From assembly GCA_019914945.1 (NCBI GenBank), contig CM034102.1, positions 13,133,501-13,197,500 on the forward strand: a DNA stretch of 64,000 nt, given 5' to 3'. Positions 12,857 through 25,100 of the stretch are shown here, in pieces. The notes under the pieces are model-generated. The model was not told the origin of the DNA and ran no database searches. It saw only the letters and a list, made by a program, of their open reading frames with translations. The position numbers and the translations under genes are program-made. The DNA is from Typha latifolia (taxonomy: Eukaryota > Streptophyta > Magnoliopsida > Poales > Typhaceae). Numbering within the stretch: the first letter of the stretch is position 1; every line of letters starts with the position of its first letter.

Positions 12857-15800
12857 ATGGAGAATTCCGCCCAGAGGCGATTGGAATCCATCGCTCGTCA
12901 TCTCCTTCTCCCTCAAATCCCCACCCGAAACCTTCGTCGAGTACGTAAATTGCACATCATTCCCCCCAATTTGCTTCAAATATTTGATCCCCATTCTATC
13001 TTACCCCGTGTCCTCTCGCTTGCTCTGTTCCCAGAATCCCCTCAGCGCCGCGGAGCCGTCTCCTGTCATCATTGGTGGGATGGTCTTGGACATCCACGCC
13101 AGCCCTTATGCGCACCCGAGTCCCGGAACGACTACTCCTGGGAAAGTACTACCTCATGCTTTTGATTGAGTTGAAGGCTTCGCTTTTGATTGCATTTGGG
13201 TATCTGGGCTTGTGACTTTGTGAGGCTTAGTTGAGGATTAAATTTGGGATTGTGGTAAATAGTAGAAATTTGTGATAGGATGTGAAGTAGAAAGATAGAT
13301 GGAGTTGAAAAGGTGATTCCTTTTTTTTTTGCTTTAGGTCTGAATAAGGTTTTGAGAACCTGAAGCGGTAGACAGATGGGTGGTCAAGCGGCCACTTGAG
13401 TTCTAGGTTAAAAATAAACAAATAAAAATATAATTGTTGAAGAATAGTCAAAATTGATCAAATAACTTATTACATTCTATTAATAACCATTAGAGGCCTT
13501 CAGAATCCAGATAAACTTTAGTAAGGGAGTCGAGGAATACTCCATCTAAGGCAGTGCCTCGATGGCAGTATGATCGTTTTCTTTTTAAACAATGGATCTA
13601 AATAATAGGCCTATATTCTAGGATTTTATGTAGGTCAGGAGTGAAATTTAGTATTGATGATGAGCAGTTTTAAGTGTAAAGATATTTAAAATGTTTGTAT
13701 GAAGAAAAATTCTGAAATCACAAGATATAGTTAACTGGGAAAATCATCCGAATGCAATGGTGCGCTAGGTGCATTTCAACAAAAATCACATCGTTTAAGT
13801 TGGACTCTTCACTGCCAGGTTATGTTGACACGGCGTGTATTTTAAATCTTGAGTTTCAGTGCACTTTGCTAGTTATAGGAAGGAAGGTCCTGCAGTTACA
13901 TAAAATTATATTGAAAATTTTCTGTTAAGATCTTCCATCGATCTCTCCATAGAGTACAATGTAGTTGCCATGATCTTGTGTTAAATCAACATTACTGTTT
14001 ATAAGAAGGGAATTCCCTCATGTCTAACCTTCCTGTATATAAAATTGAACCTACAATCATTTATTTTTACCCTAAGATAGTCAAAGTATCAGGATTTAAG
14101 AATACTAGCCATAAAGTTGTTTGTCTGTCTACTGGTTTAATGCAGGCATTTATTTATATGAGAGAGGAGAAGGAAATGACTAATTAAATCTGTGCTAAAC
14201 AGGAAGTTGCTTGAAAGATTTTTCCTGCACTAGATTGTTATACTTTCATACTTTCTTGTTGCTTGGTATTCCCTTATATTTCATCAATCTTTGCTCTTCG
14301 AATGCTATTTTTCATTATAGACTGATTCCTATATTTTTAATATTTGTAATGCTCACAATTTGCTTGCTTTGACAAAAAATGATGTCTAACATTCTCAAGA
14401 ACAGGATCAAAAACTCTATTTTAAGATTTAATATGTTAAATCTTCAGGTTCAATATGTAAGTGGAGGAGTAGCAAGGAATGTCGCCGAGTGCATGTCAAA
14501 GCTTGGAAGTAAACCTTTTATGATTAGCGTTGTTGGACAAGACATGGCAGGTGAGTAATTTTACTGTTATGAATGCATTATCTACTAACTTCATAGTGAA
14601 AAGTGAATTTTCTTTTCTTTGCAAATGAAGGAGATTTACTCTTGAGGTATTGGAAATCTGCTGGACTTTCTACAGAAGGTAATTATAAGGTCACCTAGTC
14701 TTCACTCTTTCTAGTCCTATTTTTTTCTCTAACTATTACAAAATGTATCATAGGTTTGCCAAAAGTAAAAAATGCAGAACATCATTTTCATTGTTACTTT
14801 CCTTTTAGTGATAAATTTCAACTGTGGAAGTCTTTGGGCCACTTAGTCAGGTGATTGTATCAAGCCTTCTCTCTCATCATCAGAATATTCTGATCATGTA
14901 CTATTTCTTGCATCTCTGACTGCCCATGCTTTCAGCTTTCCATTTTTCAGAATGGTTGTTGGTTACGTTTCCATAAGCATTGTGACACTTTTGGTGGATA
15001 AAAAATTACCTAATTTTAGAGCTGCTGCCTATTTTCCTGAGCTTTTGAAGCTTTGATGAAATTGGTAGGGATTTCTGCATGCAAAGTAGTGTTACAAGGT
15101 TTCGTTGCAAACCCTGCGCTTGAACCTTTTGTTCACCGATTACTAGACATATGGAGATTGTTGAAGTATAACTATCCCATTTTATAAAGTTCTCTAGTTC
15201 ATAACCAAAAGCTGATTGTGTTCATTTGGCTAGTGAAGAGAACTAGCACAATCCTTGTATCGACAGCCTACATTTAGTGGTCTATAGCTGTCCTCAATTT
15301 GCAGGAAAAAAAACTATAAATGATGATTCTAGGTACTTCAAGCTATGAAGCAAGAATACGGGATACAAGAATATGGAGATATGAATTCGGGGGATAGGGC
15401 AAATTCTTAAAAGTAGGGTACGAATACAACATAGATATGCCAAATGAATAAATAAATAAATAATATATTTTTAATTTATTGTCAACTAACATAACATATG
15501 GTAAAAAATGATTACATCCCAAAAATGATAAATAAAAGGAAATACAACTACATATTTTGTATCTAGATGCCTAAAACTTTAGAATAATATTACAACAAAA
15601 ACTGATATTAAACTTAAAATGTTAATAAAATATTGAAACCTAATTCAACTATTCATCTATAACTAATTTGGATTCTTAAATGGCTTTGAAGTTATTTGCT
15701 TAATTCATTATCAAATAAACAAAGCTTTAAAGTATCATGATGGATTGGATAATCATGTATACATATAAAGTATATGTGTTATATATCATTTGTTAGCACA

Positions 15801-18800
15801 CACAAAAAAAAGATTGGATAATCAAGAAATGTATCGGAGCCATATCTTGCCATATCGAAAAATTAAAATTAAATTTTCAATTCATATATTTTTCTAAGTG
15901 TATCTGATATGTATCAGACCATATCGAGGTCCGATACATATCACATACCGGTAGGGAGGGGTAAATGAAGTATCCGTGCTTCATAGTGTGCAAGACAAAA
16001 AATAGAGCTTCTCTTTATTCGGAATTACTAAACAATAATGGCTAGGCATTGTCTTTTCCACATTTCAACTTGCAGTCATTTCCAGACAAAACAAATATTA
16101 ATTTGTTACAAGAATTTCAAAGATGTATGTACTACAGTGATGGACAGTTATACTATGCTTTATCTACCATTCTGGTAACCTACTGGAACAATAAGAGATG
16201 ACTATAAGATATCAGGATGGACACATGCTGCAAACTAAAACTGGCTTTAGTCTTTACAGATGATCTCCTTACAACATTGTGAAAAACTGTTCAAGTATAG
16301 CAAAACTAACTCAACAAGGTTTATGAAGCACATTGTTTTGTTTTGAGTCTTTTGGCATTCTTTCAATGAGTTAAATTTCATTCAACCTTCTGTCTTTATT
16401 TATTTCTGAGAAGATAAAATTATTACCTACAACAGATTTTGTCATTCACACCCATCTATAGACTCTATAGTCTATATTTATCCTAGATCTACAAAATTTT
16501 TAAGGATTGCTCGTTTGTTAGTTAGTGTACTTGCTTATACTATGATATCAGATATAAAGGAGAAGACACTTCCATATGCTAATTGATTTACCCTCTGTCT
16601 TTCATATACCTCCGAGTTGCAGTTTGGCTGACCCTTTTCACACCCTTTCACACACATTTTGAGTTGCACTTTAGCTGATCTTTTTCACAACCTTTCATCG
16701 TCTATGTTGCAAATGAGTCATTTTCCTGTTCTTTACCATTTTATCTTCTTTTTCCATTGCATATGAGTTGCTTATGTTATTCTTTTCTTGGTCCATACTG
16801 TTCCTATCAATTTGACTTCTGAACTATTAGTGCATTTCTTTTTGGGTCATTTATATGTAGGAATCTTGCAGTTGCCTGGTGCCACAACACCTGTTGTATC
16901 AAATGTATTTGATTGCAGTGGAGAGTTGGCTGCAGCTGTTGCAAGTGTTGAGGCAGTTGTAAGATGCTTTTATTTTTCATTTGCAAGACCACAGAACATA
17001 TCAATGAGGGCAGAATTGTAATAAATTAGGATTTTGGAGTATGTACTCCATATTTTCAACTTTTAGTTTTTAATCTGAAAAAATAATTGCCTTTGTCCAG
17101 GAAACATATCTGAATCCTGAATGGATATGTCGATTTCAGCATAATATATGTACGGCACCAGTCTTGATGGTCGATGCAAATTTATCTCCTCAATCACTTC
17201 AAATTTCTTGTCAAGGTATGTTCTTTTGTTGAGCTAAGTGTCATCCGATTGTTGGTCTTCTTTCCTGTTTAGTTGAAATCATCTAAAATTCTAAGCAGCT
17301 GATGTCCTAAGATTTTTGTTTTGTTGTCATTCTTCAAGCATCTCTTTCTGTAGCCAATTTCTAGGTACCAATCGGTGTGGCATGGTCATGTATATGTAAG
17401 TCCACTGAACTCCTAATCCAAGGAGAAGCGATATGGTAATTTTGGTGTTACTGTTGATGCAAGGATTAGTCCCTTTTTATTCCTTTTAATGAGTCATTGA
17501 TATTAGTCCCTTCAGTCATGATAAAAAACTCATTTAAGAGTCGCATGACTTAATCACAATAAAATAACCAATTATTATGTTAGAAAGGTTATTCTGTTGG
17601 CTGGTTATATATTTATATTCAGTCAGAATTTCTTGGATTTTGATATCCCTTGTTTCTGACATCTGCAATTGCAATTGATCTGATGGTTTGAATTGACGGA
17701 ACATGAAATCAGTCCGAAAGCACCATGGAGAGCAACAAAAGTCCGCAGACTGCCTAAACACCAATGAGTAAAATCCCTTGTGTTTCCGGGCCCCATAGTA
17801 GCAACCAATAATGTGCTAAACTGTTCTCAGGAGTGGAAAACTGCAGCTTCATTATTATGATATTGAAGTCTCATCATCTGTTCCTTGATAGTTTTGTTCT
17901 TTCTTTAAGAGAAGGCAACCAATCTATTATGACTTTCACTAACAAGTCCACTTTCTCATTTGATCCTAGCATATCTAACAGCCCAAATAGTAAATTTCTT
18001 ATACATTTATAGAATTCTAATAATTTTTTGGATACATTTTCCAGTAGCTGCACGGTCTGGAATCCCAGTGTGGTTTGAACCTGTCTCTGTGACGAAGTCT
18101 ACAAGAATTGCCTCTGTCATAGATTATGTGAGTGCTGCATATCAATTATATGTGTTTACATACAATACTACATTTTTTGTTATTTACAGAGCAAAATGCA
18201 CTATTGAAAGAGAATTTTACAAAACAATATAATCTCTTTGGAAAGAGTTGTTGGTTTGGGGGAATGTAAAGGGATATATCAACGTCTATTTGTCATGTTG
18301 TTGATGATCTGGCAATTGTGCTTTTTTGCTTCATAAATATAATTTCCTATGAGTTAATCAAGTTATGACTGATTCCTTCTTACTCAGATAACTTGTGCTT
18401 CCCCAAATGAAAATGAACTAGTTGCTATGGCAAATGCTTTGTTACCACAGAAAGAATTTGAATTTATTCGGAGTAAAGCCACAAAATGTGTCAGCCATTC
18501 TGTGGAATATTTATTCCAGATGCTTAAGCCGTCTATATACTTTTTGCTCCAGAAAGGCATCAAATTGCTTCTTGTCACGCTTGGCTCAGATGGAGTATTT
18601 TTGTGTTGTAGAGAAGGGTTAAGTTTCATGAAAGATCATTTGAAGAGGACGACGACTGGTTTCACCAGGCAATTACATGAACTTTTGAAAGAAGCATGTC
18701 CAATAGAGCAGTGTATCAGTTCCATTGAGACTGGACAAAAATCCTTTAGATCTTGTGCTTTCCATTTTCCTGCACTTCCTGCATCAGTTGTGAGCCTTAC

Positions 18801-19243
18801 AGGGGCAGGTGACTGCTTAGTTGGTGGAATCCTTGCTTCAGTTGCTGCTGGTTTGGATGTGATGCAGAGTGTAGCAGTGGGTATAGCTGTTGCTAAAGCA
18901 GCAGTTGAGGCTGAAACAAATGTACCAACCAAATTTTGCTCAACAAATGTTGCAGGTATGAATGTAAAATCCTAGTAGACTTCTTTTGGGCTTTTGCAAG
19001 ATGTGGAGCATGAAGCATGTATTCAAACTTGTCAATTGATACTAAAACAAGTCAGAGATTTGCTTCATAACCTTGTATTATTAATCTCAGTTCCCTTTGA
19101 AATGTTTTTCTCATCCTAGCTTTCTTCATGATCATTGGTAATTCTCATTTCCAAGGCTAACCATGTAAAAGAATATTCATATTCTGTTTGCAGATGATGC
19201 AAAGAGAATACTGTCAGCTGCCCAACCTCTTTGGCTTGAATAA
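12857..19243 (+). CDS. PUKI: pseudouridine kinase, pfkB family, PTS2 peroxisomal signal
   Basis: Pseudouridine kinase phosphorylates pseudouridine released by RNA turnover; in Arabidopsis PUKI acts in the peroxisome ahead of a pseudouridine-5'-phosphate glycosylase. Exons are 12857-12940, 13035-13145, 14448-14550, 14631-14678, 16861-16958, 17101-17215, 18045-18127, 18388-18955 and 19194-19243, giving 419 residues. The N-terminus holds RLESIARHL at residues 8-16, matching the PTS2 pattern R-L-x5-[14 protein letters not shown] opens the ribokinase fold, [11 protein letters not shown] (69-79) is the first pfkB motif, and LTGAGD (351-356) is the second, with catalytic Asp356. Residues 292-340 look like a loosely conserved insert. 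All splice sites are GT-AG and phases agree throughout. The 2.2-kb fourth intron contains a transposon-like insert. The partner glycosylase is not in this window. Assignment to PUKI rather than another pfkB kinase rests on the N-terminus and overall resemblance. Confidence 0.87.
12878..12904 (+). other. PTS2 peroxisomal targeting nonapeptide
   Basis: Codons 8-16 read RLESIARHL, an exact fit to the type 2 peroxisomal targeting signal R-L-x5-H-L, located within the first 20 residues where PTS2 signals operate. Confidence 0.8.
15343..15986. mobile_element. non-autonomous TIR element in a PUKI intron
   Basis: The left end reads CTATGAAGCAAGAATACGGG. The right end is ...GTATCCGTGCTTCATAG, whose reverse complement is CTATGAAGCACGGATAC. 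These form an imperfect terminal inverted repeat of about 18 bp. The flanking octamers ACTTCAAG and TGTGCAAG agree only in their last four bases, so the target duplication is eroded or the boundary is slightly off. The interior is AT-rich and has no ORF. It resembles hAT-type MITEs in size. Confidence 0.55.
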
Positions 19244-19554
19244 AGAATGCGATCATGTGTGCACAATTATCATTGACCTTTCGCAGCACTTTGTTTTCAT
19301 CAGCATGAAGATAATCTTAGAGGTGTCATAGATATCAGTTTGAACTCTTTATTCTTCATTACTTTCAGTTCGCTTTTCATGCTCTACATATTTGGCTCTT
19401 GTTGTTCTTCCTGTTGACAGAGTTTCTTATCATTTCAGGGAAGGGATCGTCCATCATTGCATTCCATACCCCTCACCAAATCAATGCCTTCAGCCAAGCC
19501 TTCTTAGAAATATGTTATGATGACTCCCCCTTTTTTCACAAAATGACAAAGGCA
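19244..19554. other. PUKI 3' region
   Basis: Sequence following the PUKI stop codon. It probably includes the 3' UTR, but no polyadenylation site could be fixed. No coding content was seen. Confidence 0.45.
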
Positions 19555-20130
19555 GACTAAGAAGGAGGTGGAAACTGACGCTGAAGCACAGCTCGAAGAT
19601 CGTTAACCAACGGAGAAAGCGCATCTACTTTATCCTCAACTTGTTGAATAATTGCTTTCAAAAAACTAGATCTATGATCAATAGTTGCATCCCCATCTTC
19701 TAACTCCTCATCAACATCCAGTCTCATCAACAACACTCACACTAACATCCTTCTGACGCTCTCTTGATGCATGAGTTTTATTGTGACTCGAAGTAGAATA
19801 ATTTAAAGGTCCCGAGAACTCCTATGTCCTATGTAGGCTCAGAAGGCCACTGTCACACTTTTTATTGCAGAGAACTGTGATATTAAAATCCCAAGGAAAA
19901 GCCCTCTACAGTAGTTATAGTCAATGCAACAGACTCAATATATTGAAAAATGACTAATGGAAAATCAACAGGAACACAATGAGGTATGTCATTTTCGATG
20001 TATTAAATTTTCTAAGTACATTGAACAAGCATATTAGGTTTATATGCGGTACTTGCCAGACAATGAATCATATTCTTTTCCCACACTGCCTGTGGACTAA
20101 CAATAGTATATATGTAACCTCAACAATTCC
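19555..20130 (-). repeat. left arm of a large inverted repeat (retroelement-like)
   Basis: Read on the minus strand, this arm matches 20505-20885 on the plus strand. Anchors include AATTGTTGAGGTTA (20115-20128 against 20516-20529), AAGTACCGCATAT (20042-20054 against 20565-20577) and a block around 19637-19649 that pairs with 20831-20843. On the minus strand one stretch translates as QQVEDKVDALSPLVNDL, followed soon by GTGAAAAAAGGGGGAG, a purine tract of the kind often seen in plant copia-type retroelements. No full retroelement gene is present. Confidence 0.6.
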
Positions 20131-20247
20131 TGAATGGCTTATAGGGAGAGAATGTATATATACCCGGGTGCTGTGATAGATGAAAGTGAGCAGCAATGAT
20201 GTCAACATTTATTTTCAGCTGGACCCTACTATCATTAAGGGTACAAG

Positions 20248-20424
20248 CAAGGATGGCCGTGCCGGCGGCGTACCGGCATGTGGCACGAGGGTGCCGCACG
20301 GCACCCCTCCTAATGCATCGTCGCTCACCATCGACCTCGTCGCCGATCGCTTTGTGCCCTAGCCCTACCCCTAGAGAGAGAGAGAGAGAGAGAGAGAGGG
20401 GGTTAAAAACTTAAGTTGCAGGTT
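20248..20424 (+). mobile_element. truncated relative of the GC-rich hAT-like MITE
   Basis: Starts CAAGGATGGCCGTGCC and continues through a GC-rich segment with GGCACGAGGGTGCCG. It ends beyond an (AG)n run with AAAAACTTAAGTTGC, a motif shared with the element at 38254-38726. The 3' inverted repeat is not found, so it is either truncated or diverged. It sits in the loop of the inverted repeat. Confidence 0.5.
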
Positions 20425-20504
20425 CGGATCCGAATGTGGGAGTTTCATTCTAATGCACATATCATCTCAACATAGGTTGTCCCACATAAACTTTCATACT
20501 ATAC

Positions 20505-20885
20505 TAGCTTTCCTAAATTGTTGAGGTTATTCCTACTATGATTCGTCGTGGGATATTGTCGAACAAGTACCGCATATTGACAAGGGTGTTCCTATTGATC
20601 TTCCATTAGTCACTTTCAGTGTATTAATTTGCTTTGTCTATGATTGTTGTAAAGGGCTTCCTCTTTGGGGCTTTTGTATCACAATTCTGTGTAATATAGA
20701 GTGTGCCAATAGATCCTTCTAAGCCTACTCAGTAGGATGTTGGTCCAAGTGTTAACAAGACTGCAAATATTGATAAGTTAGAGGAGAGGCTGTAATTACT
20801 GATCATGAATCTAATTCTTTGAAAGCAAATATTCAGCAAGTTGAGCATAAAGTAGATGTGTTTTCTCTAGGGGTACATGCTTTCT
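20505..20885 (+). repeat. right arm of a large inverted repeat (retroelement-like)
   Basis: Plus-strand copy of the sequence found inverted at 19555-20130, with frequent small differences and indels. It ends in a short tandem duplication of TTTCTCTAGGGGTACATGC (about 20 bp, 20861-20900). No intact reading frame spans it. Confidence 0.6.
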
Positions 20886-20899
20886 CTAGGGGTACATGC

Positions 20900-22194
20900 T
20901 TATCTTGTTTAGGTTCAATGTACTTGAGTGCTTTCTCTTGTACTTGACATCATATGATATGTATATGAGATGCTCTCTTTGCAGTATATATGCCTACAAT
21001 TATGATGATGATGGTGTGTTTAATTGTTTCCTTATTACTCTTGAGATGCCACATAGCTCATCACATTTTTTGATATTTTTATATTTCTTTCCACATATAT
21101 ATGTGTTTCATGTGGTATCCAGTGTCTGTATCTTTTTCTTTTCAGAATTTAAGAAGAAAATATTGAGTTCTTTATCATGCTCGATAGCAGATAATGTATT
21201 TTAGATATTTGTAATAGGTTGTAGAATTTTGTCAGGAAATTGCCAAATGTTAGATTATTAGATTTCTTTTTGTATTGACAATTCATGTACAAATCCTTAG
21301 TAGGTGTATTTAGAATATTTTATATGAAAATGACTATAGAAGGCTTGCATTGATACTTAAAACAAGGGTTGACATGATAGTGCATTCCAATGGCTTGACA
21401 GAATCTGAGGGGATTTAGAAAAGCCTCAATTGCATTAGTGATTTTACTTAAAAAGTATAATATGAGAAAAAATTGCAATGTGGAAATGAGGGTCATTTGC
21501 GTTTGGAGCAAAAAGTCCTTTAGTTTTCTAATTTGTCCCTCTTTTATTATTAAATTATAATTTTGGATATTGTTACTAATTTAGTCATAATAAATTCTAA
21601 AAAGACTGTCGTGTCATAAAAAATATCACGCATCACTTATCTAATTTATACACATTGTCTATATGAAATGTGCGCTCTAATTTTTAACAATACATGTATT
21701 GAGAGTTAAAAAAAAGTCATGCATCACCTATATAATTTATACACATTACTAAAATGTACACTTTAATTTAAAAAAATATTATGTATTATCTATATAATAT
21801 ATACATATCACTATATAAAATATACACTATAATTTTTAATTATGTGTGCATTGAGATTTTAAAAGAATCGCTAATTTATACACATCACTAATGTGCTCTA
21901 ATTTTTAATAATGTGCGCATCGAGATTAAATAGTTAGATTCGGTTAGAGAAAGAATGAATTAATCTAAATTCGGTTAGAGATCTATTTCTGCCAACTAAA
22001 AAATAGAAAGATTTTTTTTGCTACAAATCGTCCCCGGAACTTAGTAAACAAAGAGACATTCGGATCCCCTCTAAAAACTGCCACACCCGAATCCGCAACC
22101 CTGAGGCATCGCATAAACCCTCGTCTTCTACATCTTTCTTCGTCTTCCGAATTCCAATCGCCGTCTCCATCCTTTCTCCTTCCCTGCTCTTTCG
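20900..22194. other. intergenic, upstream of seryl-tRNA synthetase
   Basis: AT-rich sequence with no supported gene. It contains a degenerate tandem repeat (next entry). The last 170 bases before the ATG at 22195 are C/T-rich, have no upstream ATG and look like the 5' leader of the synthetase gene. Confidence 0.5.
21617..21925. repeat. degenerate tandem repeat, about 75-100 bp unit
   Basis: Roughly four diverged copies of a unit containing ATCAC-TAATTTATACACAT, then a TGTGCNCTCTAATTTTTAA element, then a GCATTGAGATT-like element. Copies start near 21628, 21721, 21785 and 21870. Confidence 0.6.
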
Positions 22195-25100
22195 ATGCTT
22201 GACATCAACATCTTCCGCGCGGAGAAGGGCTTCGACCCCGAACTCATCCGCGAATCGCAGCGCCGCCGCTTCGCCTCCGTCGAAGTCGTTGACGACATCA
22301 TCCGCCTCGACAAAGAATGGCGCCAACGTATTAGAACTCTAACCCCTATCGCCGTCTCTTTCCGATCTTTTATTCTAGTTCGAAAACTATAGGAATTGTT
22401 TTTTTCCAGGCCAATTCGAGCTCGAGTCGTTACGCAAGGAGTTCAATCGCATAAACAAGGAAGTCGCCCGCCTCAAGATGGTCAGATTTCACTTTCTCAC
22501 GGCCTCGTTGCTGACCATTAGGGCTAAAGATCTGTTTTTTCCCCCCATTTTGTGGTGTAGTTGAAGGAAGACGCCAGTGAATTGATACGGAGCACGGAGG
22601 AGAATAAGAAGAAGACGGCGGCTAAGGAGGCCGAGGTGCAGGAGGCGAAGGCAGCGGTAGATTTGCTGCTTGAGGGCATCGGGAATCTCGTGCATGATTC
22701 GGTTCCAGTTAGCAATGATGAGGTCTGCCTTGATTTGTGGAGTTTGTTATTTTCCTTCAGAATTTCTGTATTTTGTGGTGAAATTGGTTGTTGATTTTCG
22801 TTAGTTTTTTAGGTGAATAATGAGGTGATTCGGACATGGGGGGAGAGACGGATGGAGGGGAAACTCAGAAACCATGTGGATCTTGTTAAGCTCCTAGATA
22901 TCGCAGATCTAGAGAAAGGTATGCTTGAATTGTTTGGTGAACTCTTTCAACTCTAAATACATGTAATTTTCACCTAAACTATCACTTGCAATCCCATTTA
23001 ATGTTATCTTACTATGAAATGCTCAAGGGCATTTGTTAAATTAGATCAAATAAGAATCTTAAATCTAGTTAATTTCTATTTATTAATTATTCTTCTATCA
23101 ATGTCGTGAAAAGTGCCCATGGTATGCGAGCGGTCAGGTAGCCACATAGCGCTTATAAGGTATGCTGGTGCATATGCGAACGCACATGTGATCTAGCATA
23201 AAAAATATTAAAAATAATTTACCTATCAAGTACATTGAATATTTTAGCATAATAAGCTAATAAATAGATAAAAATGCAAAGTAATAGAGAATCATGTTCA
23301 TAATATTTTATTCACTAAGGATGCTAATTCTTAATCATATATTTATTCAATATGTGGGTGCATAAGCATTGCTCGGTCCTCTTGTGGTTTGATTGCTTGT
23401 GGATCAGATAAATGCATATGTGGGGCAGTTAACCAACTGCCTATGCGGCCACTTTTCCAAATATGGAGCATTTCATAGTTATAGATCTTTTACTTGTAAT
23501 AATTAACTTTGGTTATGCTGTGTTGGATGTACATTTTTGAGTTGTTATATGAGCAACTGGTGCAATGCTATGGCTTTGGAATATGTAGGTGCTGATGTAG
23601 CTGGTGGGAGAGGCTACTATTTGAAGGGTGAGGGTGTCCTTCTAAATATGGCGCTAATTAACTTCGGGCTGGCATTTCTGAGAAAAAGAAACTACAAACC
23701 AATTCAGACCCCATTCTTTATGAGAAAAGACATTATGGCCAAATGCGCTCAGTTGGCACAGTTTGATGAAGAACTTTACAAGGTAACTACAGAAGGTTTC
23801 TTTTTTATATTTCCTGTTGTGCAAGTGCTTTATTATTTTCTACTTTTAACTTCTGTATGCAATTTTTTCTATATAAATTCATACGAGATAAATGTATTTC
23901 TCGCTGTGATAGGCTAAAGTATGATTTATTTATTGGACAAGTACTTAGATCTTCTGCCTCAAGGCTTAAATAAAGTTGCTTGATAAGTTCCAATTTAGGA
24001 ATTGAATAACATAGGAACTTTAGAAGCATTCTCCATGCCATTAACAGTTTGACATTCAGTTTTGAGTTGAATTGGGTTTCAATAAAGAATACAGAAATTT
24101 ACCTTTTCGTTTTTTTTTTGTTGCATTTTCTATGTATAGTGCTTGAATCTTGTTTAGTGTTATTTCTGAACCTTAAGTTTGAACTAAGAGCATGCGAATT
24201 ATGCAGTTGGTATTTGAAATCCTTGCTATTAGATTATTGTACAATTGTGGTGAAAAGAGGGCTGATATATAACTATAAACAGGGAATCAACTAAGGGATG
24301 GCAAATCAGTGTTCTTAAAGTTAGCAGTACTTATTATATGTATTCTAATCTTGCCATTATGTGACTGTTTCTCACTATGATATTGTAGAGTGAAACAACA
24401 ATCTTTATCTTTTTAGAGTCATAATTTTTTGAAACTAGTAAAATATATTTATCTCCTTTCTTTGTTTGGTTTCCTTCTTACCAAGGCAAATAAACTATTT
24501 ATACATGAAAACTTATGGAGATGAGTTCTTTGGATGAAAATCCAAGTCTATTACTTAGTAATTCGGCCATTGTAGCTTTTCTCTCTTTGTTCCTCTTGCT
24601 CTCATTTGCCTACAACGTGGCAAAGATCTGAAGATACCGCCTATTCATTCATCTTCCATCTCCCAAATGGATTTTCCTTATCAGTAATTTTCTGTCATTT
24701 CTTAACGTTTCTTGAATTGAGCTCCTTTTGCATTTGTTCGAGTGGAAGTCAGAATAACATTCTTGCTTGTTTGCTTATCAGGACTTTCAGCTTGATTCCT
24801 TTTTAAGCATCAATTCTTAACTCTAATTTACCGACCTTTTCCTGAAAAGAAAATTACAGTTATCTCTAAAACTAGTTTAAGTTGCAGATCATGGCTTTTG
24901 ACTATCTGCGCGCACCGTTGTAAATTCTAACATTTCTAGTAGAATTAAGGCAAAATTAAAAAAATAATTCTAAAATCCTGAAAGATGCTCTATTACATGG
25001 AAATGTTATATATAAATTGTGCATTTGGTAGCTTTTAGTAATTTGTTAGCGCAACCATGGCAATCACACTTCAAAAGCTTGTTTGTTGTTGAGCACTATC

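Noticed and set aside
14457..14462. GTAAGT motif nine bases into PUKI exon 3
   Set aside because: Splicing here would remove the conserved GGVARN motif; the reading phase and family sequence require the exon to continue to 14550.
18636..18932. 98-codon ORF antisense to PUKI exon 8
   Set aside because: Shadow of a well-supported coding exon.
22021..22326. 101-codon ORF antisense to SerRS exon 1
   Set aside because: Shadow of the GC-rich leader and first exon.
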